This document shows, one piece after another, positions 24,873-33,931 of a DNA stretch of 64,000 nt. The DNA lies in contig CAKUBI010000006.1 of the NCBI GenBank assembly GCA_934636865.1, positions 13,561-77,560 of the forward strand. The letters run 5' to 3'. Under the pieces are notes generated by a model, which was not told the DNA's origin, made no database searches, and worked only from the letters and a program-made list of their open reading frames with translations. Within the stretch, counting starts at the first letter, position 1; each line of letters opens with the position of its first letter. The stretch is from an uncultured Oscillospiraceae bacterium (GTDB taxonomy: Bacteria; Bacillota; Clostridia; Oscillospirales; Oscillospiraceae). Position numbers and translations under genes: made by a program.

Positions 24873-25877
24873 ATGATCGTCGTACTCAAGCACGGAGCAG
24901 AACAGGACAAGCGCGAGCAGCTCATCAGCTGGCTCAAAAATCAGGGCCTCGGCGTGCACATTTCCGAGGGCGAGTACCAGACCGTGCTGGGCCTGATCGG
25001 CGACACGGCGCGCGTGGACATGGACCTGATTGAAAGTTTGAGCATCGTGGACTCCGTCAAGCGCGTGACCGAGCCCTTCAAGTGCTGCAACCGCAAGTTC
25101 CACCCCGACGATATGATCGTTCAGGTCGGCGATGTGAAGGTGGGCGGCGGCAATTTCTGCATGATTGCGGGTCCGTGCTCCGTTGAATCCGAGGAGCAGA
25201 TCGTCGCGGTCGCCAAGGCCGTAAAGGCCTCGGGTGCGAACATGCTGCGCGGCGGCGCGTTCAAGCCCCGCACCTCGCCCTACGACTTTCAGGGCCTGAA
25301 GGCCGAGGGCATCGAGCTTTTAAAGATCGCCCGTCAGGAGACCGGCCTTCCCATCGTCACCGAGATCATGGGCACGAATTACCTGCCGCTTTTCGAGGAC
25401 GTGGACCTCATTCAGGTCGGCGCGCGCAACATGCAGAACTTTGACCTTCTGCGCGAGCTGGGCAGGCTCAGAAAGCCCATCCTCTTAAAGCGCGGCCTTG
25501 CCAGTACGCTCAAGGAGCTCCTGATGAGCGCGGAATACATCATGGCCGGCGGCAACGAGCAGGTCATCCTCTGCGAGCGCGGCATCCGCACCTACGACGA
25601 TTACACGAGAAATACGCTCGACCTCGCCGCCGTGCCGATGCTCAAGGAGCTGACGCACCTGCCCATCATCGTGGACCCGAGCCACGCCACCGGCATTGCG
25701 CGTCTGGTGCGCCCCATGGCGCTGGCGGCAGCCGCCTGCGGCAGCGACGGCCTCATCATCGAGGTGCACAACGACCCCATCCACGCCCTCTGCGACGGGG
25801 CGCAGTCCCTGCGTCCCGAGCAGTATGACGATCTTGCCAGGGCCGTGCGCCGCGTGAGAGAGGCGGTGGCGGAATGA
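24873..25877 (+). CDS. aroF: 3-Deoxy-7-phosphoheptulonate (DAHP) synthase
   Basis: A 334-residue type I-beta enzyme that condenses PEP and erythrose 4-phosphate, the entry step to aromatic amino acids. The first ~70 residues (MIVVLKHGAEQDKREQLISW) form a ferredoxin-like regulatory domain known in Thermotoga to bind Tyr or Phe for feedback inhibition. The barrel carries MIAGPCSVESEEQI, GGAFKPRTSPYDFQG and IIVDPSHATG, typical of the metal and substrate sites. AAGGAGG precedes the ATG. It is the first gene after the attenuator. Confidence 0.97.
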   Translation: MIVVLKHGAEQDKREQLISWLKNQGLGVHISEGEYQTVLGLIGDTARVDMDLIESLSIVDSVKRVTEPFKCCNRKFHPDDMIVQVGDVKVGGGNFCMIAGPCSVESEEQIVAVAKAVKASGANMLRGGAFKPRTSPYDFQGLKAEGIELLKIARQETGLPIVTEIMGTNYLPLFEDVDLIQVGARNMQNFDLLRELGRLRKPILLKRGLASTLKELLMSAEYIMAGGNEQVILCERGIRTYDDYTRNTLDLAAVPMLKELTHLPIIVDPSHATGIARLVRPMALAAAACGSDGLIIEVHNDPIHALCDGAQSLRPEQYDDLARAVRRVREAVAE

Positions 25878-26704
25878 CCGTCGGGATCGTTGGCCTGGGC
25901 CTGATCGGCGGCTCGTTCGCCAAGGCCTATCACGCAGCGGGCGAGCGCGTGCTCGCTCAGGATATCGACCGCGACGTGGTATCGTTCGCCGTCATCAGCG
26001 GCGCGGTGGAGGAAGAGCTGACGGATGAGACGATGCCGCAGTGCGACCTCATCCTTCTTGCCGTCCGCCCCGCGGCGGCGGTCGAATGGCTCAAAAAGAA
26101 CGCGCCGAAGATCGATAAGCGCACCGTCGTTATCGACTGCTGCGGCACGAAACGCAGCGTCTGCGCGGCGTGCTTCCCCATTGCCGGGCAGTACGGTCTT
26201 ACCTATCTTGGCGGGCACCCGATGGCGGGCACGCAGTTTTCGGGCTTCAAATACGCCAGAGCCGACCTCTATCAGGGCGCGCCGATGGTGCTCGTGCCGC
26301 CGCGCTTCGACGATATCGAGCTTTTGAGCCGCGTGAAGGACCTGCTCTTGCCCGCGGGCTTCGGGAGCTTTTCCGTCACGACCGCCGAGCAGCACGACGA
26401 GATGATCGCCTTCACCTCGCAGCTGGCGCACGTGGCATCCAACGCCTACATCAAGAGTCCTACGGCGAAAAAGCACAAGGGCTTTTCCGCCGGCAGCTAC
26501 AAGGACATGACGCGCGTTGCCTGGCTTGCCCCGCACATGTGGGCGGAGCTTTTTATGGAGAATAAGGAATTCCTGCTCAAGGAGATCGACTGCTACATCG
26601 AGCACCTGTCCCAGTACAAAACGGCCATGGAGCAGGGCGATGAAGAAGAACTCGTCCGCCTTCTGGACGAGGGGAAGAAGAGAAAGGAAGAGGTGGACGG
26701 CTGA
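25874..26704 (+). CDS. tyrA: Prephenate dehydrogenase
   Basis: A 276-residue NAD(P)-dependent enzyme that turns prephenate into 4-hydroxyphenylpyruvate for tyrosine. The Rossmann motif is VGIVGLGLIGGSFAKAY at the N-terminus; YLGGHPMAGTQFSGF is the family's active-site segment with its catalytic His. There is no C-terminal ACT domain, so feedback control would rely on DAHP synthase and attenuation. It overlaps aroF by four bases. Confidence 0.95.
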   Translation: MTVGIVGLGLIGGSFAKAYHAAGERVLAQDIDRDVVSFAVISGAVEEELTDETMPQCDLILLAVRPAAAVEWLKKNAPKIDKRTVVIDCCGTKRSVCAACFPIAGQYGLTYLGGHPMAGTQFSGFKYARADLYQGAPMVLVPPRFDDIELLSRVKDLLLPAGFGSFSVTTAEQHDEMIAFTSQLAHVASNAYIKSPTAKKHKGFSAGSYKDMTRVAWLAPHMWAELFMENKEFLLKEIDCYIEHLSQYKTAMEQGDEEELVRLLDEGKKRKEEVDG

Positions 26705-27762
26705 TGCGGAGCATCCATATCAAGGCCTCGCGCGAGTATAACGTGCTGGTCGAGCGCGGACTTCTCGACCGCGCGGGCGAGCTGCTGGCGCAGGTCAGCG
26801 CCCCCGGCATGGCCGCCGTCGTGTCGGACGACACGGTCTACGCGCTCTACGGCGAGCGCACGGTCAAAGCGCTTGAAAAAGCAGGCTGGCGCGTGCATTC
26901 CTTCACCTTTCCGGCGGGCGAGGGGAGCAAGAACCTTTCGACCTACGCGGACGTGCTGCACTTTCTCGGCGGGCACCGCTTCAGCCGCAGCGACGTAGTC
27001 GTGGCGCTCGGCGGCGGCGTGACGGGCGATCTTGCGGGCTTTGCCGCGGCGACATATCAGCGCGGCATGGGCTTTGCCCAGATCCCGACGACGCTGCTCG
27101 CGGCGGTGGATTCGTCCGTCGGCGGCAAGACCGCCGTGGACCTGCCCACGGGCAAGAATCAGGCGGGCTGCTTCTATCAGCCCTGCATCGTGCTCTGCGA
27201 CCCGGATACGCTCTCCACGCTGCCCGAGGAGCAGTACCGCTGCGGCTGCGCCGAGATCATCAAGTATTCGATGCTCGGAAACGCCGCGTTCTTTGAAGAA
27301 TTATACGAAACGCCCGTGCGCGAGCAGTATGAGCACGTCATCGAGGTCTGCGTGCAGATGAAGCGCGACATCGTCGGCGCGGACGAGTACGACCTCGGCC
27401 GCCGCCGCACGCTGAATCTCGGCCACACCTTCGGCCACGCAGTCGAGCAGTGCAGCGACTTTTCCCTCCTGCACGGCGAGGCGGTCGCCATCGGTATGGC
27501 GACGGTCACGCGCGCGGCGGTCAGGCGCGGCATCTGCGGCGAGGAAACGCTGACGCGCCTTTTCGATATTCTGCGCCGCTATGGGCTTCCGACCGAAACG
27601 GGCTACCCGCTCGATAAGCTTTATGAAGCGGAGCTTGTGGATAAGAAGATCTCCGGCGGCAGGATGCACCTCATCGTGCCGGAGGAGGTCGGCAGAGTGC
27701 GCGTGGAGACGATCCCCGTCGAGGCGCTGCGCGACTGGATGCGGGACGGTGGCATCCGATGA
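26704..27762 (+). CDS. aroB: 3-Dehydroquinate synthase
   Basis: A 352-residue NAD+ and zinc enzyme that cyclises DAHP to 3-dehydroquinate. VVALGGGVTGDLAGFAA binds NAD; PTTLLAAVDSSVGGKTAVDL is the substrate loop; GHTFGHAVEQ and the final HGEAVAIGM hold metal-binding histidines. Its start overlaps the tyrA stop by one base (TGATG). Confidence 0.97.
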   Translation: MRSIHIKASREYNVLVERGLLDRAGELLAQVSAPGMAAVVSDDTVYALYGERTVKALEKAGWRVHSFTFPAGEGSKNLSTYADVLHFLGGHRFSRSDVVVALGGGVTGDLAGFAAATYQRGMGFAQIPTTLLAAVDSSVGGKTAVDLPTGKNQAGCFYQPCIVLCDPDTLSTLPEEQYRCGCAEIIKYSMLGNAAFFEELYETPVREQYEHVIEVCVQMKRDIVGADEYDLGRRRTLNLGHTFGHAVEQCSDFSLLHGEAVAIGMATVTRAAVRRGICGEETLTRLFDILRRYGLPTETGYPLDKLYEAELVDKKISGGRMHLIVPEEVGRVRVETIPVEALRDWMRDGGIR

Positions 27763-29015
27763 AACGAACGATCACGCCCAGTGCGCGCACGGGCTGCGTG
27801 CGCATCCCGGCGTCCAAATCGCAGGCGCACCGGTTGCTCATCTGCGCGGCGCTGGGAGAGGAAGCGACGGAGATCGTCTGCGACGGCATCTCCGCCGACA
27901 TCGCCGCAACGGCCAAGTGCCTGAACGCCCTCGGCGCGAAAATTGAAGAAACGGAGACGGGTTTCCGCGTTTCGCCCATCAGACAAGTGCCCGATGGGCG
28001 CTGCGACCTTTACTGCGGCGAGAGCGGGTCCACGCTGCGCTTTCTGCTGCCCATCGTCGGCGCGCTCGGCGCGCAGGCGGTATTTCACCGCGAGGGACGG
28101 CTCCCGCAGCGTCCGCTTGCCCCGCTGGACGGCGTCCTGACATCGCACGGCATGACGCTTGCGGAGGACGGAGACCTGCTTTATTGCAGCGGGCAGCTGC
28201 GCGCAGGACACTACGGGATCGCGGGCAACGTGTCGTCCCAGTACATTTCGGGGTTACTCATGGCGCTGCCGCGCCTGGGTGCGGACAGCAGCCTGAGCGT
28301 GACCGGGGCGCTTGAATCCGCGGCCTACGTCGCCATGACGGAGGACGCGCTGCGCTTGTCCGAAATTCGATTTGCAAAAACCGGCGCGGCCTATACGATT
28401 CCCGGCGGACAGACGTTCCGCCTGCCAAAGCGCACGGCGGTCGAGGGCGACTGGTCGAACGCGGCGTTCTTCCTCTGCATGGGCGCGCTGTCAAGCGCGG
28501 GCGTGCGCGTCGAGGGGCTGAATCTCAGCTCCTCGCAGGGTGACCGGGGCCTTCTGGACGTGCTGCGCGCGTTCGGCGCGGCGGTCGAAGAATGCGGCGA
28601 CGCCGTCACGGTGAAGCGCGGCACGCTGCGCGGCGTGACGATCGACGCGTCTCCCATCCCGGACCTCATCCCCGTGCTGAGCGTCGTCGCGTCGGTCGCG
28701 GCGGGGGAGACGCGGGTGGAGAACGCCTACCGCCTGCGGCTCAAGGAATCCGACCGCCTGAAAAGCACGGCGGAGCTCCTGCGCGCGCTCGGCGGGCAGG
28801 TTCGGGAAAAGGAGGACGGGCTCGTCATCACCGGCGTTTCCGCGCTGCACGGCGGCGCGGTCCAAACGCAGAACGACCACCGCCTTGCGATGTCCGCCGC
28901 CGTCGCGGCCTGCGCCGCGGCGGGAGCGGTCGCGGTGGATAACGACGCCTGCGTGGCAAAGTCCTACCCGCGCTTTTGGAACGATTTTGCCGCACTGAAA
29001 GGAGAGAGCCTATGA
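27759..29015 (+). CDS. aroA: 3-Phosphoshikimate 1-carboxyvinyltransferase (EPSP synthase)
   Basis: A 418-residue two-domain enzyme that adds PEP to shikimate 3-phosphate. RIPASKSQAHRLLICAAL carries the N-terminal Lys and Ser-Gln pair, GESGSTLRFLLPI the second substrate motif, and LRLKESDRLKSTAELLRALG the C-terminal signature. The usual LxGNAGTxxR motif of the glyphosate-sensitive class I form is replaced by CGESGSTLR, as in class II-like Firmicute enzymes. Overlaps aroB by four bases. Confidence 0.96.
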   Translation: MKRTITPSARTGCVRIPASKSQAHRLLICAALGEEATEIVCDGISADIAATAKCLNALGAKIEETETGFRVSPIRQVPDGRCDLYCGESGSTLRFLLPIVGALGAQAVFHREGRLPQRPLAPLDGVLTSHGMTLAEDGDLLYCSGQLRAGHYGIAGNVSSQYISGLLMALPRLGADSSLSVTGALESAAYVAMTEDALRLSEIRFAKTGAAYTIPGGQTFRLPKRTAVEGDWSNAAFFLCMGALSSAGVRVEGLNLSSSQGDRGLLDVLRAFGAAVEECGDAVTVKRGTLRGVTIDASPIPDLIPVLSVVASVAAGETRVENAYRLRLKESDRLKSTAELLRALGGQVREKEDGLVITGVSALHGGAVQTQNDHRLAMSAAVAACAAAGAVAVDNDACVAKSYPRFWNDFAALKGESL

Positions 29016-30082
29016 GCAGCACCTACGGCGAAAACCTGAAGCTGACCATCTTCGGCCAGTCGCATTCCCCAGCCATCGGCGTGACGGTCGAGGGCATCCC
29101 GGCGGGGGAGAAGGTCGATTTAGATGAACTCCAGCGCTTTTTAAACCGCCGCGCGCCGGGGCAGAACGCCTGGTCCACGCCGCGAAAGGAAGCCGACGCG
29201 CCGGAGATCCTCTCGGGCCTTGTGAACGGCTATACCTGCGGCGCGCCGCTCACGGCCATCATCCGCAACACGAATACGCGCTCGCAGGACTATGCGAATC
29301 TTGTCCTCACGCCGCGCCCCGGCCACGCCGACTACACCGCCGAGGTCAAGTACGGCGGCTATCAGGACCGCGCGGGCGGCGGTCACTTTTCGGGCAGACT
29401 GACCGCGCCGCTGTGCATTGCGGGCGGCATCTGTCTGCAAATTCTTGCGCGCGAGGGCATCACGGTCGTGAGCCGCATCGCGTCTATCGCGGGCATTTCG
29501 GATGCGGGCGAGCTAAGCGGCCCGACCGCGGAGAAGGAATTCCCCGTCGTGAGCGAGGCGCGCGGCGAGCAGATGCGCGCCGCCATCGCCCGGGCGCGGG
29601 AGGAGGGCGACAGCGTCGGCGGCGTGATCGAATGCGCTGTTTTCGGCGCGCCCGCGGGCCTTGGCGACCCGATGTTCGGCGGCATGGAGAATCGGATCGC
29701 CGGAGCCGTTTTCGGCATCCCCGCCGTCAAGGGTATCGAGTTCGGCGCGGGCTTTGGCGTATCAGCGCTTCGCGGCAGCGAGGATAACGACGCGTTTTCC
29801 GTCGAAAACGGCCGGGTCGTCACTGAGACGAACCGCTGCGGAGGTATCCTCGGCGGCATCACGGACGGCATGCCCATCGTGTTCCGTGCGGCCTTCAAGC
29901 CCACGCCGTCCATCGCGCGCGGGCAGCAGAGCGTCAATTTGCAGAACATGACGCAAGAGACGCTTACCGTCACGGGTCGTCACGACCCCTGTATCGTGCC
30001 GCGCGCCGTGCCCTGCGTGGAGGCGGCGGCCGCTGTCGCGGTGTATGACGCGTATCTGTCGCGCAAAAAGGAAATGAGGTAA
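29012..30082 (+). CDS. aroC: Chorismate synthase
   Basis: A 356-residue FMN-dependent lyase that converts EPSP to chorismate. The N-terminus SSTYGENLKLTIFGQSHSPA and the motif YGGYQDRAGGGHFSGR are diagnostic; QNMTQETLTVTGRHDPCIVP is the C-terminal signature. The start at 29012 overlaps the aroA stop by four bases; an earlier in-frame reading lies inside aroA. Confidence 0.97.
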   Translation: MSSTYGENLKLTIFGQSHSPAIGVTVEGIPAGEKVDLDELQRFLNRRAPGQNAWSTPRKEADAPEILSGLVNGYTCGAPLTAIIRNTNTRSQDYANLVLTPRPGHADYTAEVKYGGYQDRAGGGHFSGRLTAPLCIAGGICLQILAREGITVVSRIASIAGISDAGELSGPTAEKEFPVVSEARGEQMRAAIARAREEGDSVGGVIECAVFGAPAGLGDPMFGGMENRIAGAVFGIPAVKGIEFGAGFGVSALRGSEDNDAFSVENGRVVTETNRCGGILGGITDGMPIVFRAAFKPTPSIARGQQSVNLQNMTQETLTVTGRHDPCIVPRAVPCVEAAAAVAVYDAYLSRKKEMR

Positions 30083-30088
30083 GAAAGC

Positions 30089-31231
30089 ATGGACTTAAAC
30101 GACTACCGAAAAGAGATCGACAGCATCGACGATCAGATGACCGCGCTTTTTGCCAGGCGCATGAACATCGCTGCGAAGATCGCCGAATATAAGAAGGCGA
30201 ACGGCCTGCGCGTGCTCGACGCGCGCCGCGAGAAGGAAAAGCTGCGCGACATCATGGAGAAAACGCCGGACGGGCTGCGCGAGTATATGTCCTCGCTCTA
30301 TTCCCTCATGTTCGAGCTGAGCCGCAGCCATCAGGGCCGGCTTCTCGGCGCGGCGGGCGAGCTGCCCGCAAAGATCGCCGCGGCTATACAGGACACGCCG
30401 CCGCTCTTTCCGGAAAACGCCGCCGTCGCCTGTCAGGGCGTGGAGGGCGCGTATTCCGAAATGGCCTGCGGGCGGCTGTTCAAGCGGCCGAACACCTTCT
30501 TTTTCAGCTCCTTTGAGGCCGTGTTTTCCGCCATAGAAAAGGGCCTTTGCCGCTACGGCGTGCTGCCGCTTGAAAACAGCACGGCGGGCAGCGTGAACGC
30601 GGTGTACGACCTCATGATGAAGCATGACTTCCGCATCGTGCGCTCGGTGCGCATTAAGGTTGACCATAATCTTTTGGCCAATCCCGGCGCAAGGCTCGAG
30701 GACATCCGCGAGATCTACTCCCACGAGCAGGCCATCAGCCAGTGCGCGCATTTTTTGCAGGAGCTTCCGAACGTGAAGGTCATCCGCTGCGAGAATACCG
30801 CCGCGGCCGCGCGCATGGTCGCCGAATCCGGGCGGAGCGACGCGGCGGCGCTCTCCTCGCGCGCGTGCATGGAGCTTTACGGCCTTTCGTGCCTTGCCGC
30901 CTCCGTGCAGGACCAGGGCAATAACTTCACGCGCTTCATCTGCATCGCAAAGGACCTTGAAATTTATCCCGGCGCGGACCGCACGAGCCTGATGATGGTC
31001 CTGCCGCACCAGCCGGGCTCGCTTTATAAGGCGCTCTCGCGCTTTTACGCGCTGGGCGTGAACCTCAATAAGCTCGAGAGCCGCCCCATGCCGGAGCGCA
31101 ACTTCGAGTTCATGTTTTACTTTGATCTGGAGACCTCGGTCTATTCCCCGCAGTTCATGCAGCTTATGGGCGAACTGCCCGAGCTGTGCGAGGAATTCAC
31201 GTATCTCGGCTCCTACAGCGAGGTGGTCTGA
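30089..31231 (+). CDS. pheA: Bifunctional chorismate mutase/prephenate dehydratase
   Basis: A 380-residue P-protein. Residues 1-85 are an AroQ-type chorismate mutase (DYRKEIDSIDDQMTALFARR). The middle is the dehydratase, with ACQGVEGAYSEMA, GVLPLENSTAGSV and the catalytic NNFTRFICIA. The last ~85 residues are an ACT domain with LPHQPGSLYKALSRF and NLNKLESRPMP; the ESRP segment binds Phe in known enzymes, so feedback inhibition is expected. It makes phenylpyruvate. A seven-base gap separates it from aroC. Confidence 0.96.
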   Translation: MDLNDYRKEIDSIDDQMTALFARRMNIAAKIAEYKKANGLRVLDARREKEKLRDIMEKTPDGLREYMSSLYSLMFELSRSHQGRLLGAAGELPAKIAAAIQDTPPLFPENAAVACQGVEGAYSEMACGRLFKRPNTFFFSSFEAVFSAIEKGLCRYGVLPLENSTAGSVNAVYDLMMKHDFRIVRSVRIKVDHNLLANPGARLEDIREIYSHEQAISQCAHFLQELPNVKVIRCENTAAAARMVAESGRSDAAALSSRACMELYGLSCLAASVQDQGNNFTRFICIAKDLEIYPGADRTSLMMVLPHQPGSLYKALSRFYALGVNLNKLESRPMPERNFEFMFYFDLETSVYSPQFMQLMGELPELCEEFTYLGSYSEVV

Positions 31232-32452
31232 ATGAAACGATGCGGCTTACTCGGCGAGAAGCTGGGCCACAGCTATTCGCCCGCCATCCACGCAGAGCTT
31301 GCGGACTATGAATACAGGCTCTATGAGGTCGCGCCGGAAAGGCTCGGCGAATTTTTGGAGAGCGGGAGCTTTGACGGCCTGAACGTCACCATTCCCTACA
31401 AAAAAGCCGTCATAGCGTACTGCGCGGAGCTTTCGCCCATCGCGCAAAAGCTCCGGAGCGTAAATGTGCTCGTAAAGCGTCCGGACGGCACGCTCTACGG
31501 CGATAACGCCGATGCTTACGGCTTTGCCGGGATGGTGAAGGCGAGCGGTATTGCCGTCGCGGGGAAAAAGACGCTCGTGCTCGGCTCCGGCGGCGCGTCC
31601 GCGACGGTCTGCGCCGTGCTCGAAGAGCTGGGCGCGCGCAGCGTGACGGTCATCTCCCGCAGCGGGGAGAATCATTACGGCAATCTGGACCGCCACGCCG
31701 GCGCGGAGGTCATCGTGAACGCCACGCCCGTCGGCATGTATCCGGACTGCGGCGTTTCGCCCCTCGACCTTGCGCAGTTCCCGAAGCTCGAGGGCGTGCT
31801 GGATATCGTCTATAACCCCGCGCGCACGGCGCTTGTTTTGCAGGCGGAAAGGCTTGGCATCTCGTATATGAGCGGGCTTTACATGCTTGTCGCGCAGGCC
31901 AAGCGCACGGCGGAGGTCTTTGAGGGCCGGGAAATTCCCGACAGCGAGACCGAACGCATCTTAAAAAAGCTGAGCCTTGAGATGCAGAACATTGTGCTCA
32001 TCGGCATGCCCGGCAGCGGCAAGAGCACTGTCGCCGCCCGTCTTGCCGAAGCGCTCGACCGCGTCGTGCTCGACAGCGACGCCGAGATCGAGGAGAAAAA
32101 CGGCGCGAGCTGCGCCCAGCTCATCGAAAGGCACGGCGAGGCGGCGTTCCGAAAGCTCGAGACCGAGGCGCTCGCCGCGCTCGGCAAGCGCTCGGGCGCG
32201 GTCATCGCCACGGGCGGCGGCTGCGTGACGCGCGAAGAGAACTACGACCTTCTGCATCAGAACGGCGTCATCTTCTGGCTCGAGCGCGACGTGGACAAGC
32301 TGCCGCGCGAGGGCCGTCCCCTCTCCGCAGGCGACCTCAAAGCGCTGTACGACAGGCGCAGGGCCTGCTACGAACGTTTTGCCGACCATGTGGTTGACAA
32401 TAACGGGACGGTGGAGGATACTGTGCGCGCGATCCTGAATATGCTGCAATAA
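31232..32452 (+). CDS. aroE-aroK: Shikimate dehydrogenase-shikimate kinase fusion
   Basis: A 406-residue fusion of two consecutive activities. Residues 1-245 are AroE: GEKLGHSYSPAIH, NVTIPYKK with catalytic Lys57, DNADAYG with Asp94, and the NADP loop VLGSGGASATV. From about residue 251 AroK begins, with P-loop GMPGSGKSTV (258-267), VLDSDAEIEEKNGASC and TGGGCVTREEN. Channelling of shikimate between the two domains is possible. The junction has no stop or restart. It directly abuts pheA and ends the operon. No 3-dehydroquinate dehydratase gene is in the operon. Confidence 0.95.
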   Translation: MKRCGLLGEKLGHSYSPAIHAELADYEYRLYEVAPERLGEFLESGSFDGLNVTIPYKKAVIAYCAELSPIAQKLRSVNVLVKRPDGTLYGDNADAYGFAGMVKASGIAVAGKKTLVLGSGGASATVCAVLEELGARSVTVISRSGENHYGNLDRHAGAEVIVNATPVGMYPDCGVSPLDLAQFPKLEGVLDIVYNPARTALVLQAERLGISYMSGLYMLVAQAKRTAEVFEGREIPDSETERILKKLSLEMQNIVLIGMPGSGKSTVAARLAEALDRVVLDSDAEIEEKNGASCAQLIERHGEAAFRKLETEALAALGKRSGAVIATGGGCVTREENYDLLHQNGVIFWLERDVDKLPREGRPLSAGDLKALYDRRRACYERFADHVVDNNGTVEDTVRAILNMLQ

Positions 32453-32453
32453 G

Positions 32454-32489
32454 AAAAAAGCTCCGTGACGGCCGTCACGGAGCTTTTTT
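32454..32489. terminator. Terminator after the aro operon
   Basis: AAAAAAGCTCCGTGAC and GTCACGGAGCTTTTTT form a perfect stem with a short loop, directly after the aroEK stop. It is symmetrical and could also serve the minus-strand gene that ends at 32498. Confidence 0.93.
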
Positions 32490-32497
32490 GCGTGCAG

Positions 32498-32830
32498 TCA
32501 ACTTTCCGTATCGCCGCGCCGCGCGAGGGCCTCTGCGTACCGCTGCGCGCAGGGCCGCCAGTCGATCACGCGCACGCGCAGGGCGAGCGCTTCCTCGCTG
32601 CACGGAGACGGCGGCGCGGAGACATCGAGCAGGACCGTGCCGGGGCAGGGCGCGCCGCCTTCAAGACCGAGCAGGACGAGCGAGCCGTCCGCCAGCAGCG
32701 TCAGGCATACGCGCCCGCCGCAGCGGCGGCGCAGCGCGTGCGTGAGCACGCGGGAGAATTCCTCGCGCGGGCCGAACGCAAGCGTCAGCGCCTGCTCGAA
32801 CGCCGCGGCGGGGGTAACAGTGTCGTTCAC
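32498..32830 (-). CDS. Hypothetical protein
   Basis: A 110-residue protein I do not recognise, without signal peptide or membrane segment. It is rich in Leu, Ala and Arg and contains four Cys. The start is GTG with GAGGTGA seven bases upstream, and it is bracketed by terminators on both sides, which supports a real single-gene unit. It lies between the aro operon and murI; nothing ties it functionally to either. Confidence 0.55.
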   Translation of the reverse strand: MNDTVTPAAAFEQALTLAFGPREEFSRVLTHALRRRCGGRVCLTLLADGSLVLLGLEGGAPCPGTVLLDVSAPPSPCSEEALALRVRVIDWRPCAQRYAEALARRGDTES

Positions 32831-32875
32831 AAAAGATCACCTCGCTGCATTCTATGCACCCGGGCGGCGGATATG

Positions 32876-32905
32876 AAAAAAGAGAGGGCCGCGGCCCTCT
32901 CTTTT
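32876..32905. terminator. Terminator after murI
   Basis: AAAAAAGAGAGGGCC and GGCCCTCTCTTTT form a nearly uninterrupted palindrome with T tracts on both strands, 14 bases beyond the murI stop codon. Confidence 0.85.
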
Positions 32906-32918
32906 CCTTGCTGTATTC

Positions 32919-33713
32919 TTAGATGTGAACGACCTTCAGCTCGCTGGCCTCGAACAGGCCCAGACGCTTGCCGACGTTGACATACACCTGCGGGTCGCCG
33001 CTCGTGCAGATGACGAACTTGCCCTTCTTCTGCGGGTTGAGCGCGTTCTGCTCGGTGAGGTAATCCTTCACGGCGTTCGCCTGCTCGAGCGCGGGGTTGA
33101 TGAGCTTCATCTCGGGGTAGCACTCGTGGAAGTTCTCCTCTACGATGGGGTAGTGCGTGCAGCCGAGGATCAGGTTCTCGACCTTCTCGCGCGAGAGGAT
33201 GTTGTCCACCTGCGTGCGGATCTCGGTGTTGATGTCGTGCTGGTTGAAGTCGCCGCGGTCAACGAGCGCCGCGAGCAGGGGAGAGCCCTTGCCGACGACC
33301 TTGCACTCGGGATCACCGGCGTGGATGAGCTCGGCGTACTTGCCGGAGGCGACGGTGAACTCCGTCGCGATCAGGCCGACGCTCTTGAGCTGCTCGCGCA
33401 GCACATATTTGGCCGCTTCTTCCACGATGCTGATGATCTTATAGTCAAAGCAGGGACGCAGACGGTCCGCCATAGTGGAAATGGTGTTGCAGGCGATGGC
33501 GGTGCACTTCACGCCGTTGTCGCCGAGGAACTGGAGCATATGACGGCTGAGCTCAAAGATCTGGTCAGACGTCTTGTTGCCGTAGGGGCAGTTGGCACTG
33601 TCGCCAAAGTAGATGATATCTTCGCCGGGAAGAATGCGCTGGAGCTCGCGCACGACGGTCAGTCCGCCGATGCCGCTGTCCATCACGCCGATGGGGTTGC
33701 CTGCGTTCAACAT
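32919..33713 (-). CDS. murI: Glutamate racemase
   Basis: A 264-residue enzyme that makes D-glutamate for peptidoglycan. The two catalytic cysteines are in CTAIACNTIST and LILGCTHYPIV, and the N-terminus GVMDSGIGGLTVVRELQRIL is typical. The ATG at 33713 is chosen over a longer upstream reading because AAGGAGG lies just before it and the upstream extension runs through the promoter. The gene stands alone between terminators. Confidence 0.96.
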   Translation of the reverse strand: MLNAGNPIGVMDSGIGGLTVVRELQRILPGEDIIYFGDSANCPYGNKTSDQIFELSRHMLQFLGDNGVKCTAIACNTISTMADRLRPCFDYKIISIVEEAAKYVLREQLKSVGLIATEFTVASGKYAELIHAGDPECKVVGKGSPLLAALVDRGDFNQHDINTEIRTQVDNILSREKVENLILGCTHYPIVEENFHECYPEMKLINPALEQANAVKDYLTEQNALNPQKKGKFVICTSGDPQVYVNVGKRLGLFEASELKVVHI

Positions 33714-33744
33714 GGTTGAAAGCCTCCTTTTATTGTCTGCGATT

Positions 33745-33772
33745 ATTGTACCACGTGAACAAGGAAATGCAA
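33745..33772 (-). promoter_or_regulatory. Promoter of murI
   Basis: TTGCAT (33772-33767) and TACAAT (33750-33745), 16-base spacer, 32 bases before the murI ATG. Confidence 0.6.
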
Positions 33773-33818
33773 GCAAAATATCATCGGAACGAATTTTTGC
33801 AAAAAACACGGAAAGGGA

Positions 33819-33846
33819 TTGCAATTTTCCATGCAGCTGATAAAAT
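33819..33846 (+). promoter_or_regulatory. Promoter of the Na/Pi transporter gene
   Basis: TTGCAA (33819-33824) and TAAAAT (33841-33846), 16-base spacer, 86 bases before the ATG. No Pho box was recognised. Confidence 0.5.
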
Positions 33847-33931
33847 AATATCTGGTGAGAGTTGGCATTCAGATGCCCATGTGCGTCGAAAAGCGGCGCG
33901 GAGTGAATGAAGGATAAGAGGTTTCAAACGT

